IMG/VR virus record: IMGVR_UViG_3300007263_000130
Location: 16,909-61,484 of that record
From: a virus
Reading direction: 5' to 3' (one strand)
Length of the DNA stretch: 44,576 nucleotides
Positions 33,062 to 40,698 of this stretch are shown here, piece after piece. Every line of letters starts with the position of its first letter. Within the stretch, counting starts at the first letter, position 1. The position numbers were made by a program, and so were the translations under genes. The notes beneath the pieces were generated by a model. The model saw nothing but the letters and a program-made list of their open reading frames with translations, did no database searches and was not told the origin of the DNA.

Positions 33062-33597
33062 TTTTCCACACCCATTGGTTTTACTTCTTTATTAAATTCT
33101 GTAATTCTATATCCATTTAAATCAAATCGTTGTAAATCTTTTTCTGTAATATCAATAGAACCTTTCTCTGGACTACTTGGCATAACTCTTATGCACTTAT
33201 CACTACTTGGTACTTTGTATAATCTATATTCATGTGGAAATATAAGATACAAGAAATACCAATCTGGATTATCACTTTCAGATGCACCACCTGTAAACTT
33301 TGTTCTTTTCTCTGCACGAGTTAAAGTTTTAATATCTGCTTTTAATTCTTTTATATCTAATCCAGTTGGGTCTGACTTGATTCCGAATTGTTCTTCGAAC
33401 ATCATTTCACCCCATCTTCCTATATCAGAACCACTCATCTTTTTAAACACTCCAAAAGAGTATTCATCTATTAGTGATAAAATATAATTATCTAAATTAG
33501 GCCAATCGTTTCCTATTAAAGTTTTAGATTGGTTTTTAGGATTTATACTTTTAGTCTTGAAAAGTTTCTCTAATATAAGTCTAGATTGAGTATCCAT
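33052..33597 (-). CDS. Possible PD-(D/E)XK-type nuclease
   Basis: The 181-residue protein contains a helix Glu (RWGEMMFEEQFG) followed by TGLDIKELKADIKT, a 'G-x-D ... D-x-K' arrangement like that of restriction-type nucleases, then a strand DWYFLYLIF. This is motif-level evidence only. The gene begins right after gp44 (TAA then ATG). If it is a nuclease it could cut host DNA that lacks the phage base modification (inference). I first took it for gp62 because of its position, but the gp62-like gene is at 27160. Confidence 0.5.
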   Translation of the reverse strand: MDTQSRLILEKLFKTKSINPKNQSKTLIGNDWPNLDNYILSLIDEYSFGVFKKMSGSDIGRWGEMMFEEQFGIKSDPTGLDIKELKADIKTLTRAEKRTKFTGGASESDNPDWYFLYLIFPHEYRLYKVPSSDKCIRVMPSSPEKGSIDITEKDLQRFDLNGYRITEFNKEVKPMGVEKWI

Positions 33598-34530
33598 TTA
33601 TTTCCATCTACATTCCATCATTAGTTCAGTTAAACATGCAACTGTATTGACTTCTTGGTCAACTACAAATGCAGACTTGTAACTATAGTCTGCAATAATG
33701 ATAACTGCTTGTGGAATACTTTGTGGTTCTAGAACCTCATAAAGTTTATCATAAATGTTTCTGAATAATCTCACTGGGTCATTATCAACATTTTGTGCAA
33801 TCCATTTTCTCATATCAGTGAATCGTTTTGTTTTGATATGACCTAGTAGTTCATTGATACTTTCATCTGCAATGTTAGATAGAATACCTACATCGATACT
33901 ACCACTTACTGCATATCTTTGGAGTTCATTGATAGTTCTACGAAAGTCTGGGAAATGTTTCATTACCAATTCTTGTAAAACTTCTGTATTAAATTTAACA
34001 CCTTCCTCAGTAAGAATAGTCATGAGTCTTGCCATGAATACAGATGCAAGTCTTGGTCTTTCACTTGGTGGTATTTTGAAATCAATAACAGTACATCTTG
34101 AATGTAAAGGTTCAATCAATCTGTTTTTGTAATTACATGTAAAGATGAATCTACAATTTTTATGAAACTCTTCTATGAATCCACGAAGTGCTGGTTGAGT
34201 TGATTGTGCATTTAGATAGTCTGCCTCATCAAGGATTACTACCTTATTACCACCACCCAGTGAAACTGTAGATGCAAAGTTTTTGATTTTAGTTCTAAGA
34301 ACATCGATTCCAGATTCTTCTGAACCATTGATTAAGATATAATCACAACCATGCATTTCACATAATGCTTTTGCAATAGTTGTTTTACCAGTACCAGCAG
34401 TACCAGTAAGAATCATGTTTGGTATTTCATCTTTGATATCAAAGAATGTTTTCTTGATATCTGCTGGAAGGACACAATCCTCTATATTTTTAGGTCTATA
34501 CTTTTCTACCCATAAAAATTCATCACTCAT
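33598..34530 (-). CDS. 44: Clamp loader large subunit, gp44 type
   Basis: The 310-residue AAA+ protein has the clamp-loader opening VEKYRPKNIEDCVLP, Walker A GTAGTGKT (43-50), Walker B with VILDEADYL, the SRC motif (HSRCTVIDF) and a C-terminal collar. It opens and loads the gp45 clamp with ATP. It is of similar length to T4 gp44 (319). Upstream lies a 125-nt region with two hairpins. RegA is encoded downstream on the same transcript and could control it. Confidence 0.94.
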   Translation of the reverse strand: MSDEFLWVEKYRPKNIEDCVLPADIKKTFFDIKDEIPNMILTGTAGTGKTTIAKALCEMHGCDYILINGSEESGIDVLRTKIKNFASTVSLGGGNKVVILDEADYLNAQSTQPALRGFIEEFHKNCRFIFTCNYKNRLIEPLHSRCTVIDFKIPPSERPRLASVFMARLMTILTEEGVKFNTEVLQELVMKHFPDFRRTINELQRYAVSGSIDVGILSNIADESINELLGHIKTKRFTDMRKWIAQNVDNDPVRLFRNIYDKLYEVLEPQSIPQAVIIIADYSYKSAFVVDQEVNTVACLTELMMECRWK

Positions 34531-34655
34531 ATATTCACCACTTCATTATAAATCGAGAGTTCATAATCCCACCATCATGAACCGAGTCAATCCCCAAGAG
34601 AGAGAACAGATTGACACCCTTGAATACCAATGTCTGATATCTACAAAAGTATTTA
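34531..34655 (-). promoter_or_regulatory. Structured leader between genes 45 and 44
   Basis: On the minus strand a late-type ATAAATA (34656-34650) is followed by two neighbouring hairpins. The first has arms GTCAATC and GATTGAC (34615-34586). The second has arms GTTCAT and ATGAAC (34582-34559). No reading frame is present. The hairpins may control gp44 translation or process the message. Confidence 0.5.
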
Positions 34656-35327
34656 TTAAGAACCAAAGGTTGAATCTGGTTCTAATGCAATAAAATACTC
34701 AAGTCCTTTGTTTTTTGCAACAAAATGTGAAAGACCTTTTGAAGATACATAAACTGTATATTCATCCTTCACGACTTTGATGTTTTCCATCTTAAAGTTC
34801 ATTGAGTAAGTTTGCCCATCACCATCCATGATAACTTCACTAAAGTTATTGGTGGTTGGATTCTTTTTATCTCTAACAGTCAATGTAACAACTGTTCCAT
34901 TACTTTCCAATACCAAGTCTGGAAGAGATAACACTGAACTTGCTTTCTGTAATTTAGATAACAACTCAGTTGATATATCAAACACAATCTCTGGGTTAGG
35001 CATTGTGATATCTTTCTCTGGTGGTGCAATAATCATTGATGATTCTGCATAGTTATATGTTGCACTTGCACCATTACCACTGATGTTCACTGAGTTTTCA
35101 CCAAACTCAAATTCTGCATCATTACCCAACAACGAAATCGTTGCAAGAAACTCTGGTAAATCATAAACAGAAAACTCACTTGTAAAGTTGTCTTCTACTG
35201 TTGCTTTACCAAAGATATTTTTCATAGGAGAAATCGTTTTGATTTCATTACCTACATTTACTGTAATACCATTATTGATACTACTAAAGTTCTGTAGAAC
35301 TTCAAGTGTACTTCCACTTATTTTCAT
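34656..35327 (-). CDS. 45: Sliding clamp, gp45 type
   Basis: The 223-residue protein (T4 gp45: 228) has the clamp pattern of two similar halves: MKISGSTLEVLQNFSSINNGI, SVYDLPEFLATISLL, then VFDISTELLSKLQKASSVLSLPDL and a C-terminal GLSHFVAKNKGLEYFIAL. It holds gp43 on DNA and in T4 also activates late transcription, which fits the late promoters in this window. AGAGGT precedes the ATG. Confidence 0.93.
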   Translation of the reverse strand: MKISGSTLEVLQNFSSINNGITVNVGNEIKTISPMKNIFGKATVEDNFTSEFSVYDLPEFLATISLLGNDAEFEFGENSVNISGNGASATYNYAESSMIIAPPEKDITMPNPEIVFDISTELLSKLQKASSVLSLPDLVLESNGTVVTLTVRDKKNPTTNNFSEVIMDGDGQTYSMNFKMENIKVVKDEYTVYVSSKGLSHFVAKNKGLEYFIALEPDSTFGS

Positions 35328-35342
35328 AATATACCTCTATTA

Positions 35343-35630
35343 TTAACTCTCATTCTTGTCCACTGTATCATGCACATAGAGAGCCATTAGTGCATAGTGT
35401 AAAACTTTCATCAAGTCTGCACGATTGTATCCATTCTTTTTACCATACCTTTGTGCATACTTTAAGATGTTACCCATGCAGAAACCTTCTCCATGACCAC
35501 CATCTATAATAAATTCTGTTGCTTGATATTTGTTTTGTGAGTAATGTTGTTCGTATGTATTATCAACATACTCTTTAAATTGTTTGATTAACTCGTTCTC
35601 GTTATATTTGTATTCTATTTTTCCAGACAT
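35343..35630 (-). CDS. DUF3310-like protein
   Basis: This is a 95-residue protein. The second half, GFCMGNILKYAQRYGKKNGYNRADLMKVLHYALMAL with its G-N-x-x-K-Y and helix, matches the short phage family DUF3310, sometimes linked to nucleotide kinases. The predicted transcript starts exactly at its ATG (promoter 35637-35664) and there is no Shine-Dalgarno. It heads the replication operon. Confidence 0.75.
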   Translation of the reverse strand: MSGKIEYKYNENELIKQFKEYVDNTYEQHYSQNKYQATEFIIDGGHGEGFCMGNILKYAQRYGKKNGYNRADLMKVLHYALMALYVHDTVDKNES

Positions 35631-35636
35631 ATAATT

Positions 35637-35664
35637 ATTTTACCACTGAATTGATATCTGTCAA
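35637..35664 (-). promoter_or_regulatory. Sigma70-like promoter of the replication operon, leaderless placement
   Basis: TTGACA, 16-nt spacer, TAAAAT, then 6 nt to ATG 35630. The +1 falls on the A of the ATG. It drives the DUF3310-like gene, genes 45 and 44 and probably the modification block. Confidence 0.7.
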
Positions 35665-35665
35665 C

Positions 35666-36172
35666 TTATTTGTAGAAGATGTGTTCATTAATTCTTACAG
35701 TTTCATTTAAGGAATCTGCCCAATAAGGATTTACATATACATTGTGATAATGAGTTGCACCCTCAGTGATATCTCCATACTCACCTTGTAGTATATTCCT
35801 TGCAAGTGTCAAACATTGTATCCATGTTTTTGAATCCTCTGGGTCATCTGACTTACCATCACAAAACCAAGAGAACTGACATTGATGTCTGATTGGAACA
35901 AAATTACCTTTCCAGTTTTCTCTATACTTTGCATCATAAACTACACCACAAATGGTGGATGGGTAGTTCATGTGGTTTGTTCTGTTAATTACTACTTGGG
36001 AAACTGCAATCTTACCAGCAACTGGTTGATTACCTGCCTCAAAGTACATGTTTTGTGCAAGACAATATGCTTCATTGTTTTCATCATATGCATTTGCTTT
36101 ATCTGAAATTAACATTGCAAACATTACAATCAATGCAAGATACAATGGTGAAAAGTTTTTGTGAAAGTTCAT
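35666..36172 (-). CDS. SleB-type cell wall hydrolase with signal peptide
   Basis: From ATG 36172 (4-nt ATGA overlap with the upstream stop) it has 168 residues; ATG 36178 or 36190 is also possible. The signal peptide (FSPLYLALIVMFAMLISDKANA) is followed by a SleB/Hydrolase_2 domain: CLAQNMYFEAGNQPVAGKIAV (catalytic Glu), VINR, CQFSWFCDG and GATHYHN. It would cleave peptidoglycan after export and could be the phage endolysin. The small hydrophobic gene two places upstream may be its holin-like partner (inference). Confidence 0.87.
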   Translation of the reverse strand: MNFHKNFSPLYLALIVMFAMLISDKANAYDENNEAYCLAQNMYFEAGNQPVAGKIAVSQVVINRTNHMNYPSTICGVVYDAKYRENWKGNFVPIRHQCQFSWFCDGKSDDPEDSKTWIQCLTLARNILQGEYGDITEGATHYHNVYVNPYWADSLNETVRINEHIFYK

Positions 36173-36372
36173 ATCCATGTATAACCCCATTTCAACAAGT
36201 CTCTTTGTTTCTCTATTGCTCTATCAATACTAATGTGAGTTGTTGTTGATTTTTTATCATTAGTATCCATTACAGTTACATCATCATCATTAATTTTAAA
36301 TGATACTGAATGACCTTCATAATGTAGAGTACCCTTAAACACCATTCTAGGATGGTCTATGCATTTATTCAT
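36169..36372 (-). CDS. Hypothetical protein, 67 residues, lysis group
   Basis: This soluble basic protein has a small beta section (MVFKGTLHYEGHSVSFKIND) and a charged C-terminal helix. It shares ATGA junctions with both neighbours, so translation is coupled through the 29-codon peptide, this gene and the hydrolase. Function unknown. Confidence 0.6.
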   Translation of the reverse strand: MNKCIDHPRMVFKGTLHYEGHSVSFKINDDDVTVMDTNDKKSTTTHISIDRAIEKQRDLLKWGYTWI

Positions 36373-36458
36373 AGTAACCCCATTGCAATCAATCCAAGAA
36401 TAACAAACTCATCGATTATCATTATTCCTAGAAATATTTTTATCAATAATAATTTCAT
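36369..36458 (-). CDS. 29-residue hydrophobic peptide, possibly holin-like
   Basis: This complete frame has GGAGTG before ATG 36458 and ends in an ATGA overlap with the next gene. The peptide is almost entirely hydrophobic (KLLLIKIFLGIMIIDEFVI, then LGLIAMGLL), as expected of one membrane helix. It is just upstream of a peptidoglycan hydrolase, so a role in membrane permeabilisation is a reasonable guess. Confidence 0.55.
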   Translation of the reverse strand: MKLLLIKIFLGIMIIDEFVILGLIAMGLL

Positions 36459-36468
36459 ATTGCACTCC

Positions 36469-36555
36469 AAAAAAACTGGTGGGATGGGAAACAGTTATAC
36501 AAACAAAAGCTGTAATATAAGTGTTCTTTTTTGTAATGGTCGTTTCCCTGTCCCA
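36469..36555 (-). terminator. Long hairpin with U-run before the lysis-like genes
   Basis: On the minus strand TGGGA and GGGAAAC (36555-36542) pair with GTTTCCC and TCCCA (36492-36480). An inner stem TACAAAAAAG / CTTTTGTTTGTA (36535-36498) continues it. Seven T follow (36475-36469), directly ahead of the GGAGTG of the 29-codon gene. It could be an attenuator or a riboregulator for these genes. Confidence 0.6.
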
Positions 36556-36578
36556 TACCCGAGCAACCGCCCCTATTA

Positions 36579-36854
36579 TTATTCTCCACCTCGTACATAT
36601 GCACGAATTAATTCATCACCAGTAATCTCTTTACCAAATGTGTAAACAGTCTTACCACCTTGTTGTCTAATGGTAGTTCCATTGTGATATGAGATATCAA
36701 CAACATTACCATTTTCCAAAAACTTTTTAGACTCCTCATTTTCATAATACATAGAATCTAATCTATGAATATGAACTGACTTGGGAATCTTTGCCCATTC
36801 TTCTGCTTTTAAAAGTAACCTTTGTCTTTCTACTTTATCATCAAACTCAGTCAT
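36579..36854 (-). CDS. Hypothetical protein, 91 residues
   Basis: The ATG at 36854 has AAGGAG 8 nt upstream; a TTG two codons earlier is too close to that site. The protein is charged, with helices at the start and a beta section near the end (GNVVDISYHNGTTIRQQGGK). It overlaps the zinc-ribbon gene by 8 nt. It is the last gene before the hairpin at 36469-36555. Confidence 0.6.
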   Translation of the reverse strand: MTEFDDKVERQRLLLKAEEWAKIPKSVHIHRLDSMYYENEESKKFLENGNVVDISYHNGTTIRQQGGKTVYTFGKEITGDELIRAYVRGGE

Positions 36855-37038
36855 TTTCAAAACTCCTTATCCTTGCTGGGATAACTATATTCCAATTACA
36901 ATCATCACAAACTCTGTCCTCATAATTTTCAAGAACTGGTTGTGGATTATTTCCAAATCCAGTAAAAGACCCTGTACACAAGGCACAGGGTCGAGGAGAA
37001 GTAGACTCTAGTGAGGTCTTACTATATGTTGAGTCCAT
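36847..37038 (-). CDS. Small zinc-ribbon-like protein
   Basis: From ATG 37038 (GAGG upstream) it has 63 residues. CALC and CDDC, about 27 residues apart, form a four-cysteine zinc-binding pattern. The longest frame begins at 37062 inside the CobS-like gene. It may bind nucleic acid or protein. No family is assigned. Confidence 0.6.
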   Translation of the reverse strand: MDSTYSKTSLESTSPRPCALCTGSFTGFGNNPQPVLENYEDRVCDDCNWNIVIPARIRSFEND

Positions 37039-38191
37039 CTTCATCCTCATTAACTGTATCATCTTGACCTAAGATGTTTTCATCAACCTTTGTGTAAAGG
37101 TCAAGGAAGGTTGCTTTGGTATCTTCATCGAACCTTGCAAGACATACCTCGATTGATTTCATTTTATCATTGAACATTGAGAATGCCTTTGCAATGTGAA
37201 CCAACCTTCTAGTTGAAATCACTTCATCAACAGCACCCTCGTAAAAAGACTTTCTGATAACATCTGCCCAGTCGACAAGTTTATCTGCAAACTCATCATC
37301 GTTGACACCAAGAATTGCAAAGTCACCTTTGACAATTTTCTTCTCAGTTGCAACTGGTGGATATTCTTGTTCAAGACAGATTGCAAACCTTTCAAGGAAT
37401 GCTTCGTTCAAGATGTTAGTTCCTATGAACCTTCCATCCTCAGAACCTTTACCTTTAGTATTTGCAGTTGCAACCACTGTAAACCCAGGCTCTGGTTTTA
37501 CAAACTCACCAGTCTTCTTGATTAAGTAACCACCACCTTCTAGGATGGATTGTAGACACATAATCTTGTTAGATGCAAGGTCGACTTCATCAAGAAGAAG
37601 AACAGCACCTTTTCTCATTGCTTTGAGGACAGGGCCCTCTTTGAAAACAATGTTACCATTGATTAGAGTATTTGAACCAATCAAATCATCTTCATCAGTC
37701 TCAATTGTAATGTTGACTCTGAAAAGTTCCTTCTTGAGTTTGGCACATATTTGTTCAACCATCAAGGTTTTACCATTACCACTCAAACCAGTAATAAACA
37801 CTGGGAAGAAAACTCCAGACTTAAGAATTGACTTAAGGTCTTTGAAGTGACCAAAAGGAACATAGTTGTCCATCACTGTAGGAACAACTGAAATGTTTTC
37901 ATCAAGAACATTCATACCAACATTTGCAACTGGAACTGGAACTGATTCAACAGTTTGAACATTTGCAATAGTTGGTGCAACTGGTTCTGAATAATTACTA
38001 GGAACAACAGATTCAATGGAATAAGTTCCATAACCTGCCTTGAATTGTGGTTTTCTAATCAACCACGAAGGAAAAGGGATACCTGCCGTATCACAAATTT
38101 TCCTAACAGTGGATTTAGAAAACTCCACTTGACTTGGATATTGTTCTGCACAGGCATCCAAGAACCTGTAATGATTTGCATTCAAATTCAT
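37022..38191 (-). CDS. cobS: CobS/MoxR-type AAA ATPase
   Basis: From ATG 38191 (GTGAGG upstream) it has 389 residues; ATG 38224, the exact predicted transcript start, would add 11 residues. It has a short N-terminal region with SNYSEPVAP-type linker, Walker A TGLSGNGKT, Walker B LLLDEVDLA, the sensor TVVATANTKG and the CobS-like NEAFLERFA. CobS helps insert cobalt in B12 synthesis, and MoxR-like ATPases work with VWA partners. No CobN is seen here, so a chaperone role with the neighbour is also possible. Confidence 0.86.
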   Translation of the reverse strand: MNLNANHYRFLDACAEQYPSQVEFSKSTVRKICDTAGIPFPSWLIRKPQFKAGYGTYSIESVVPSNYSEPVAPTIANVQTVESVPVPVANVGMNVLDENISVVPTVMDNYVPFGHFKDLKSILKSGVFFPVFITGLSGNGKTLMVEQICAKLKKELFRVNITIETDEDDLIGSNTLINGNIVFKEGPVLKAMRKGAVLLLDEVDLASNKIMCLQSILEGGGYLIKKTGEFVKPEPGFTVVATANTKGKGSEDGRFIGTNILNEAFLERFAICLEQEYPPVATEKKIVKGDFAILGVNDDEFADKLVDWADVIRKSFYEGAVDEVISTRRLVHIAKAFSMFNDKMKSIEVCLARFDEDTKATFLDLYTKVDENILGQDDTVNEDEDGLNI

Positions 38192-38230
38192 ACTAACCTC
38201 ACTTTTTGAATTATTTTTTACCATATGTGT

Positions 38231-38260
38231 ATTATATCAAAATATGTACCCATCATGCAA
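38231..38260 (-). promoter_or_regulatory. Sigma70-like promoter with GGTAC spacer element (cobS)
   Basis: TTGCAT (weak -35), 18-nt spacer with GGTAC, TATAAT. The +1 coincides with ATG 38224; the second ATG at 38191 has a Shine-Dalgarno and would be served by a 33-nt leader. Confidence 0.65.
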
Positions 38261-40562
38261 CCTTCTTAACGAAGTGCTGAAGTATTTTTCTTTGGGACAT
38301 TTTGTTGTTACCCATTCTTTTCATTGCACCCTTCAATGCTTGTTTACTTGCACCAGCATCTACATCTAAAGTGTCATCTTCTGCAACGATACCCATTTTC
38401 TTTTTGTTTAGAATGTAGAACTCTTTGTATCCACTCTTTTCAGTAGTTGGAACTGAGAATCCACCTTCTCTTCTGAATAACTTGTAACCTTCTGATTTAG
38501 TTTCCCAGTCGAAGTAAGTGCCACCAAACTTGTCAACAGCTGCATCAAACTCTCTGTGCTTGTTAGGACAGATGAAGAATCCAACAGTGTCAACACCAGT
38601 AGTTCTTTCAATCCATTTTAGAAGATTGTTAGTACCATTTCTACCACCATTAGAGTTGTACTCGAAAGTAGTCTTGGTTCTTCTATCGTGAATCATATGG
38701 TCATTTCTCCAACCATTGAAACCATTCATTCTGAAACTATCTCCATCAGTTAGAGTAACGAACTGTAACTTGTCGATTGAGTAGTTATGTTTGAAATCTG
38801 CAATGTAGTCTCTTAAGAACATTAGGGACTCATCAAGAGGTGTACCACCTAATGCATAGTTGTAATCATGAGTATAACCAGCATCGAATCTTGAACCTTT
38901 TCTTGCATTAGAGTAGTAGTAACCACCATCGCACATTGATTCAAGTTGTGCATTCATGACAACACAAGCTTCTTTGAAATCTCTTTTGTTCATTTTATCA
39001 GAGAACAACTCGATAAGTCTTAGACTATCGTTGAAGTTGAATTTACCTTTTTCATCTTCTCTGTAAGTGTCTCTATCAACACCTTCTCTCCATGCATCAG
39101 TAAATGCATATACTCTATGAGGAATACCAACTCTTCTACAGAACATTGTAAGAACTATTGATTGTTCGTAAGTCTCTCTGATTGCATCATACATAGACCC
39201 AGACCAGTCAACCAACATAATCACACCATGATTTTTTCCATCAGGCACGATAGTTGCTCTTTTGAAGATATCATCTTTGATTAGGTACTGGTGGATTTTT
39301 GACATATCCAGTTCACCAGTTTTTGCAGACATTGATTTCTTGTATGCATCTGCAGCCTTTCTCATATCAAATTCTTTTGCCATGTAGTTAATGACATTCT
39401 TGTTGTGGTCTAAGAATTTTTCAGTGTACTCTTTAGAATTTGCAAGGGTATCAGTAGAATGTTCATATTCTCTTTTACCATCTTCCATAGTTCTAGTGAT
39501 ATCTGCAATCATCTTAGTATAAGGAATTGTAATATCAGATGCTTTGTAATCTTTAGAGTTGAACTCCATGTAACATGGTTCTGAATCCCACTCATCTAAT
39601 TCTTTATGAAGTTTGTCTTCATTGTTTCTGAAATTTTTATCAGTGATAGATTCTTTTGCATTATCTGAAACTGGTGCATCACCACTTTGACCACCTTCTT
39701 GACCAAACTCACCACCTTCTAGGTTTTGAGATTTTTCAGACTCACCTTCACCAACTGAATCAGAATCAGATGATTCTTCATCTTCTTCGCTTGGACTCTC
39801 AGTTCCATCGTTTGAGCTTGAACTTTCATCTGATTCTTCATCTGTATCTGATTCTTGATTACCACCTAGTGATTCTTCTGCATTACCCTCACCTTCTTGT
39901 TCATCGAAGTCTTGAGGAATTGTATCACCATCACCTTCCATAGTCTCAACAGTTTGCATTGACTTATCAGTTTGTGGTTCTAGGTCTTCTAGTTTAGATA
40001 ACTCATAAAGATAGTCTGCAACAGTGACTACCTTTTCCCAAGTATCCATTTTAGTGTCTATTTGATTTATGATTTTTTGTTCTTCTTTAGAGAACTCAAC
40101 CATAAGATTGTGACCAATCTTGAAGTAAAGATTGATTCTATCGATAAATGCAAGTTTGTTTACATCGTAACCTTTAACTCCAAAGAAGTCTAAGTCATTG
40201 TGTAATTCAGAATATGCATCATAGAAAACTTTTCTAAGACCAGCATATTTTGATTTGATGTGTTTCTCAATCCTTACATCTTCAAGGACATTTAGATATC
40301 CTTTGTATTTTGCACCCTTTTCTGAAACTGCATCATGCCATCCATCTGCTGGAGTGATAAGTGCATGACCAACCTCATGACCCATGAATAAGTCATAAAG
40401 TTGTGCAGACATATCATCCTTAAGAATAGGACATACTAGTTTCCTTGAATCTACTTCAAAGTATGCAGTAGGGACTTTCTTGTGTTCTATAACTAAATCC
40501 TCAGTTGCAAGTAACCTTGCAAGAGAATCCTTTTGTGTTCTTAATTGATTATTTGACCTCAT
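38253..40562 (-). CDS. CobT-like VWA-domain protein with HEVGH metal motif
   Basis: From ATG 40562 it has 769 residues; the frame is open 13 codons further but only through the promoter. It holds a HEVGH motif (62-66) with a later Glu in NVLEDVRIEKH, like a zinc metalloprotease site. A long acidic Ser/Glu/Asp linker (about 205-300) follows, then a VWA domain with the metal-ion site VDWSGS (451-456), and a C-terminal YALGGTPLDESL metal-site segment. It pairs with the CobS-type ATPase downstream, as MoxR-VWA or CobS-CobT pairs do. Whether it assists chelation or protein remodelling is open. Confidence 0.82.
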   Translation of the reverse strand: MRSNNQLRTQKDSLARLLATEDLVIEHKKVPTAYFEVDSRKLVCPILKDDMSAQLYDLFMGHEVGHALITPADGWHDAVSEKGAKYKGYLNVLEDVRIEKHIKSKYAGLRKVFYDAYSELHNDLDFFGVKGYDVNKLAFIDRINLYFKIGHNLMVEFSKEEQKIINQIDTKMDTWEKVVTVADYLYELSKLEDLEPQTDKSMQTVETMEGDGDTIPQDFDEQEGEGNAEESLGGNQESDTDEESDESSSSNDGTESPSEEDEESSDSDSVGEGESEKSQNLEGGEFGQEGGQSGDAPVSDNAKESITDKNFRNNEDKLHKELDEWDSEPCYMEFNSKDYKASDITIPYTKMIADITRTMEDGKREYEHSTDTLANSKEYTEKFLDHNKNVINYMAKEFDMRKAADAYKKSMSAKTGELDMSKIHQYLIKDDIFKRATIVPDGKNHGVIMLVDWSGSMYDAIRETYEQSIVLTMFCRRVGIPHRVYAFTDAWREGVDRDTYREDEKGKFNFNDSLRLIELFSDKMNKRDFKEACVVMNAQLESMCDGGYYYSNARKGSRFDAGYTHDYNYALGGTPLDESLMFLRDYIADFKHNYSIDKLQFVTLTDGDSFRMNGFNGWRNDHMIHDRRTKTTFEYNSNGGRNGTNNLLKWIERTTGVDTVGFFICPNKHREFDAAVDKFGGTYFDWETKSEGYKLFRREGGFSVPTTEKSGYKEFYILNKKKMGIVAEDDTLDVDAGASKQALKGAMKRMGNNKMSQRKILQHFVKKVA

Positions 40563-40568
40563 GTAAGT

Positions 40569-40598
40569 ATTATATAAAAAAATGTACCTATGTGTCAA
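40569..40598 (-). promoter_or_regulatory. Sigma70-like promoter with GGTAC element, leaderless placement
   Basis: TTGACA, 18-nt spacer with CATAGGTAC, TATAAT, then 6 nt to ATG 40562. The +1 is the A of the ATG and no Shine-Dalgarno exists. Confidence 0.75.
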
Positions 40599-40621
40599 CA
40601 AGATTATCTCATTGACTGAAT

Positions 40622-40698
40622 TGGCGTTCCCAGTAGGATTCGAACCTACAACCTTCGGTTTAGAAGACCGATGCTCTCTCCTGTTGAGCTATGAGAAC
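40622..40698 (-). tRNA. tRNA-Arg (anticodon UCU)
   Basis: A 77-nt cloverleaf reads on the minus strand: acceptor GTTCTCA pairs with TGGGAAC, the D-arm has AGCTC...GAGC, the anticodon loop is CTTCTAA (TCT), the T-arm has GGTTCGAATCC, and the CCA end is encoded. It reads AGA and AGG, codons favoured in AT-rich phage genes. It lies at the end of the structured transcript from 40991. Confidence 0.95.

Noticed and set aside
33052-33597. gp62 clamp loader subunit
   Set aside because: Its position after gp44 suggested gp62, but the sequence does not fit. The gene before regA at 27160 matches gp62 better.
40563-40601. N-terminal extension of the CobT-like frame to 40601
   Set aside because: These 13 codons lie over the promoter's -35, GGTAC and -10 elements, so the gene starts at 40562.
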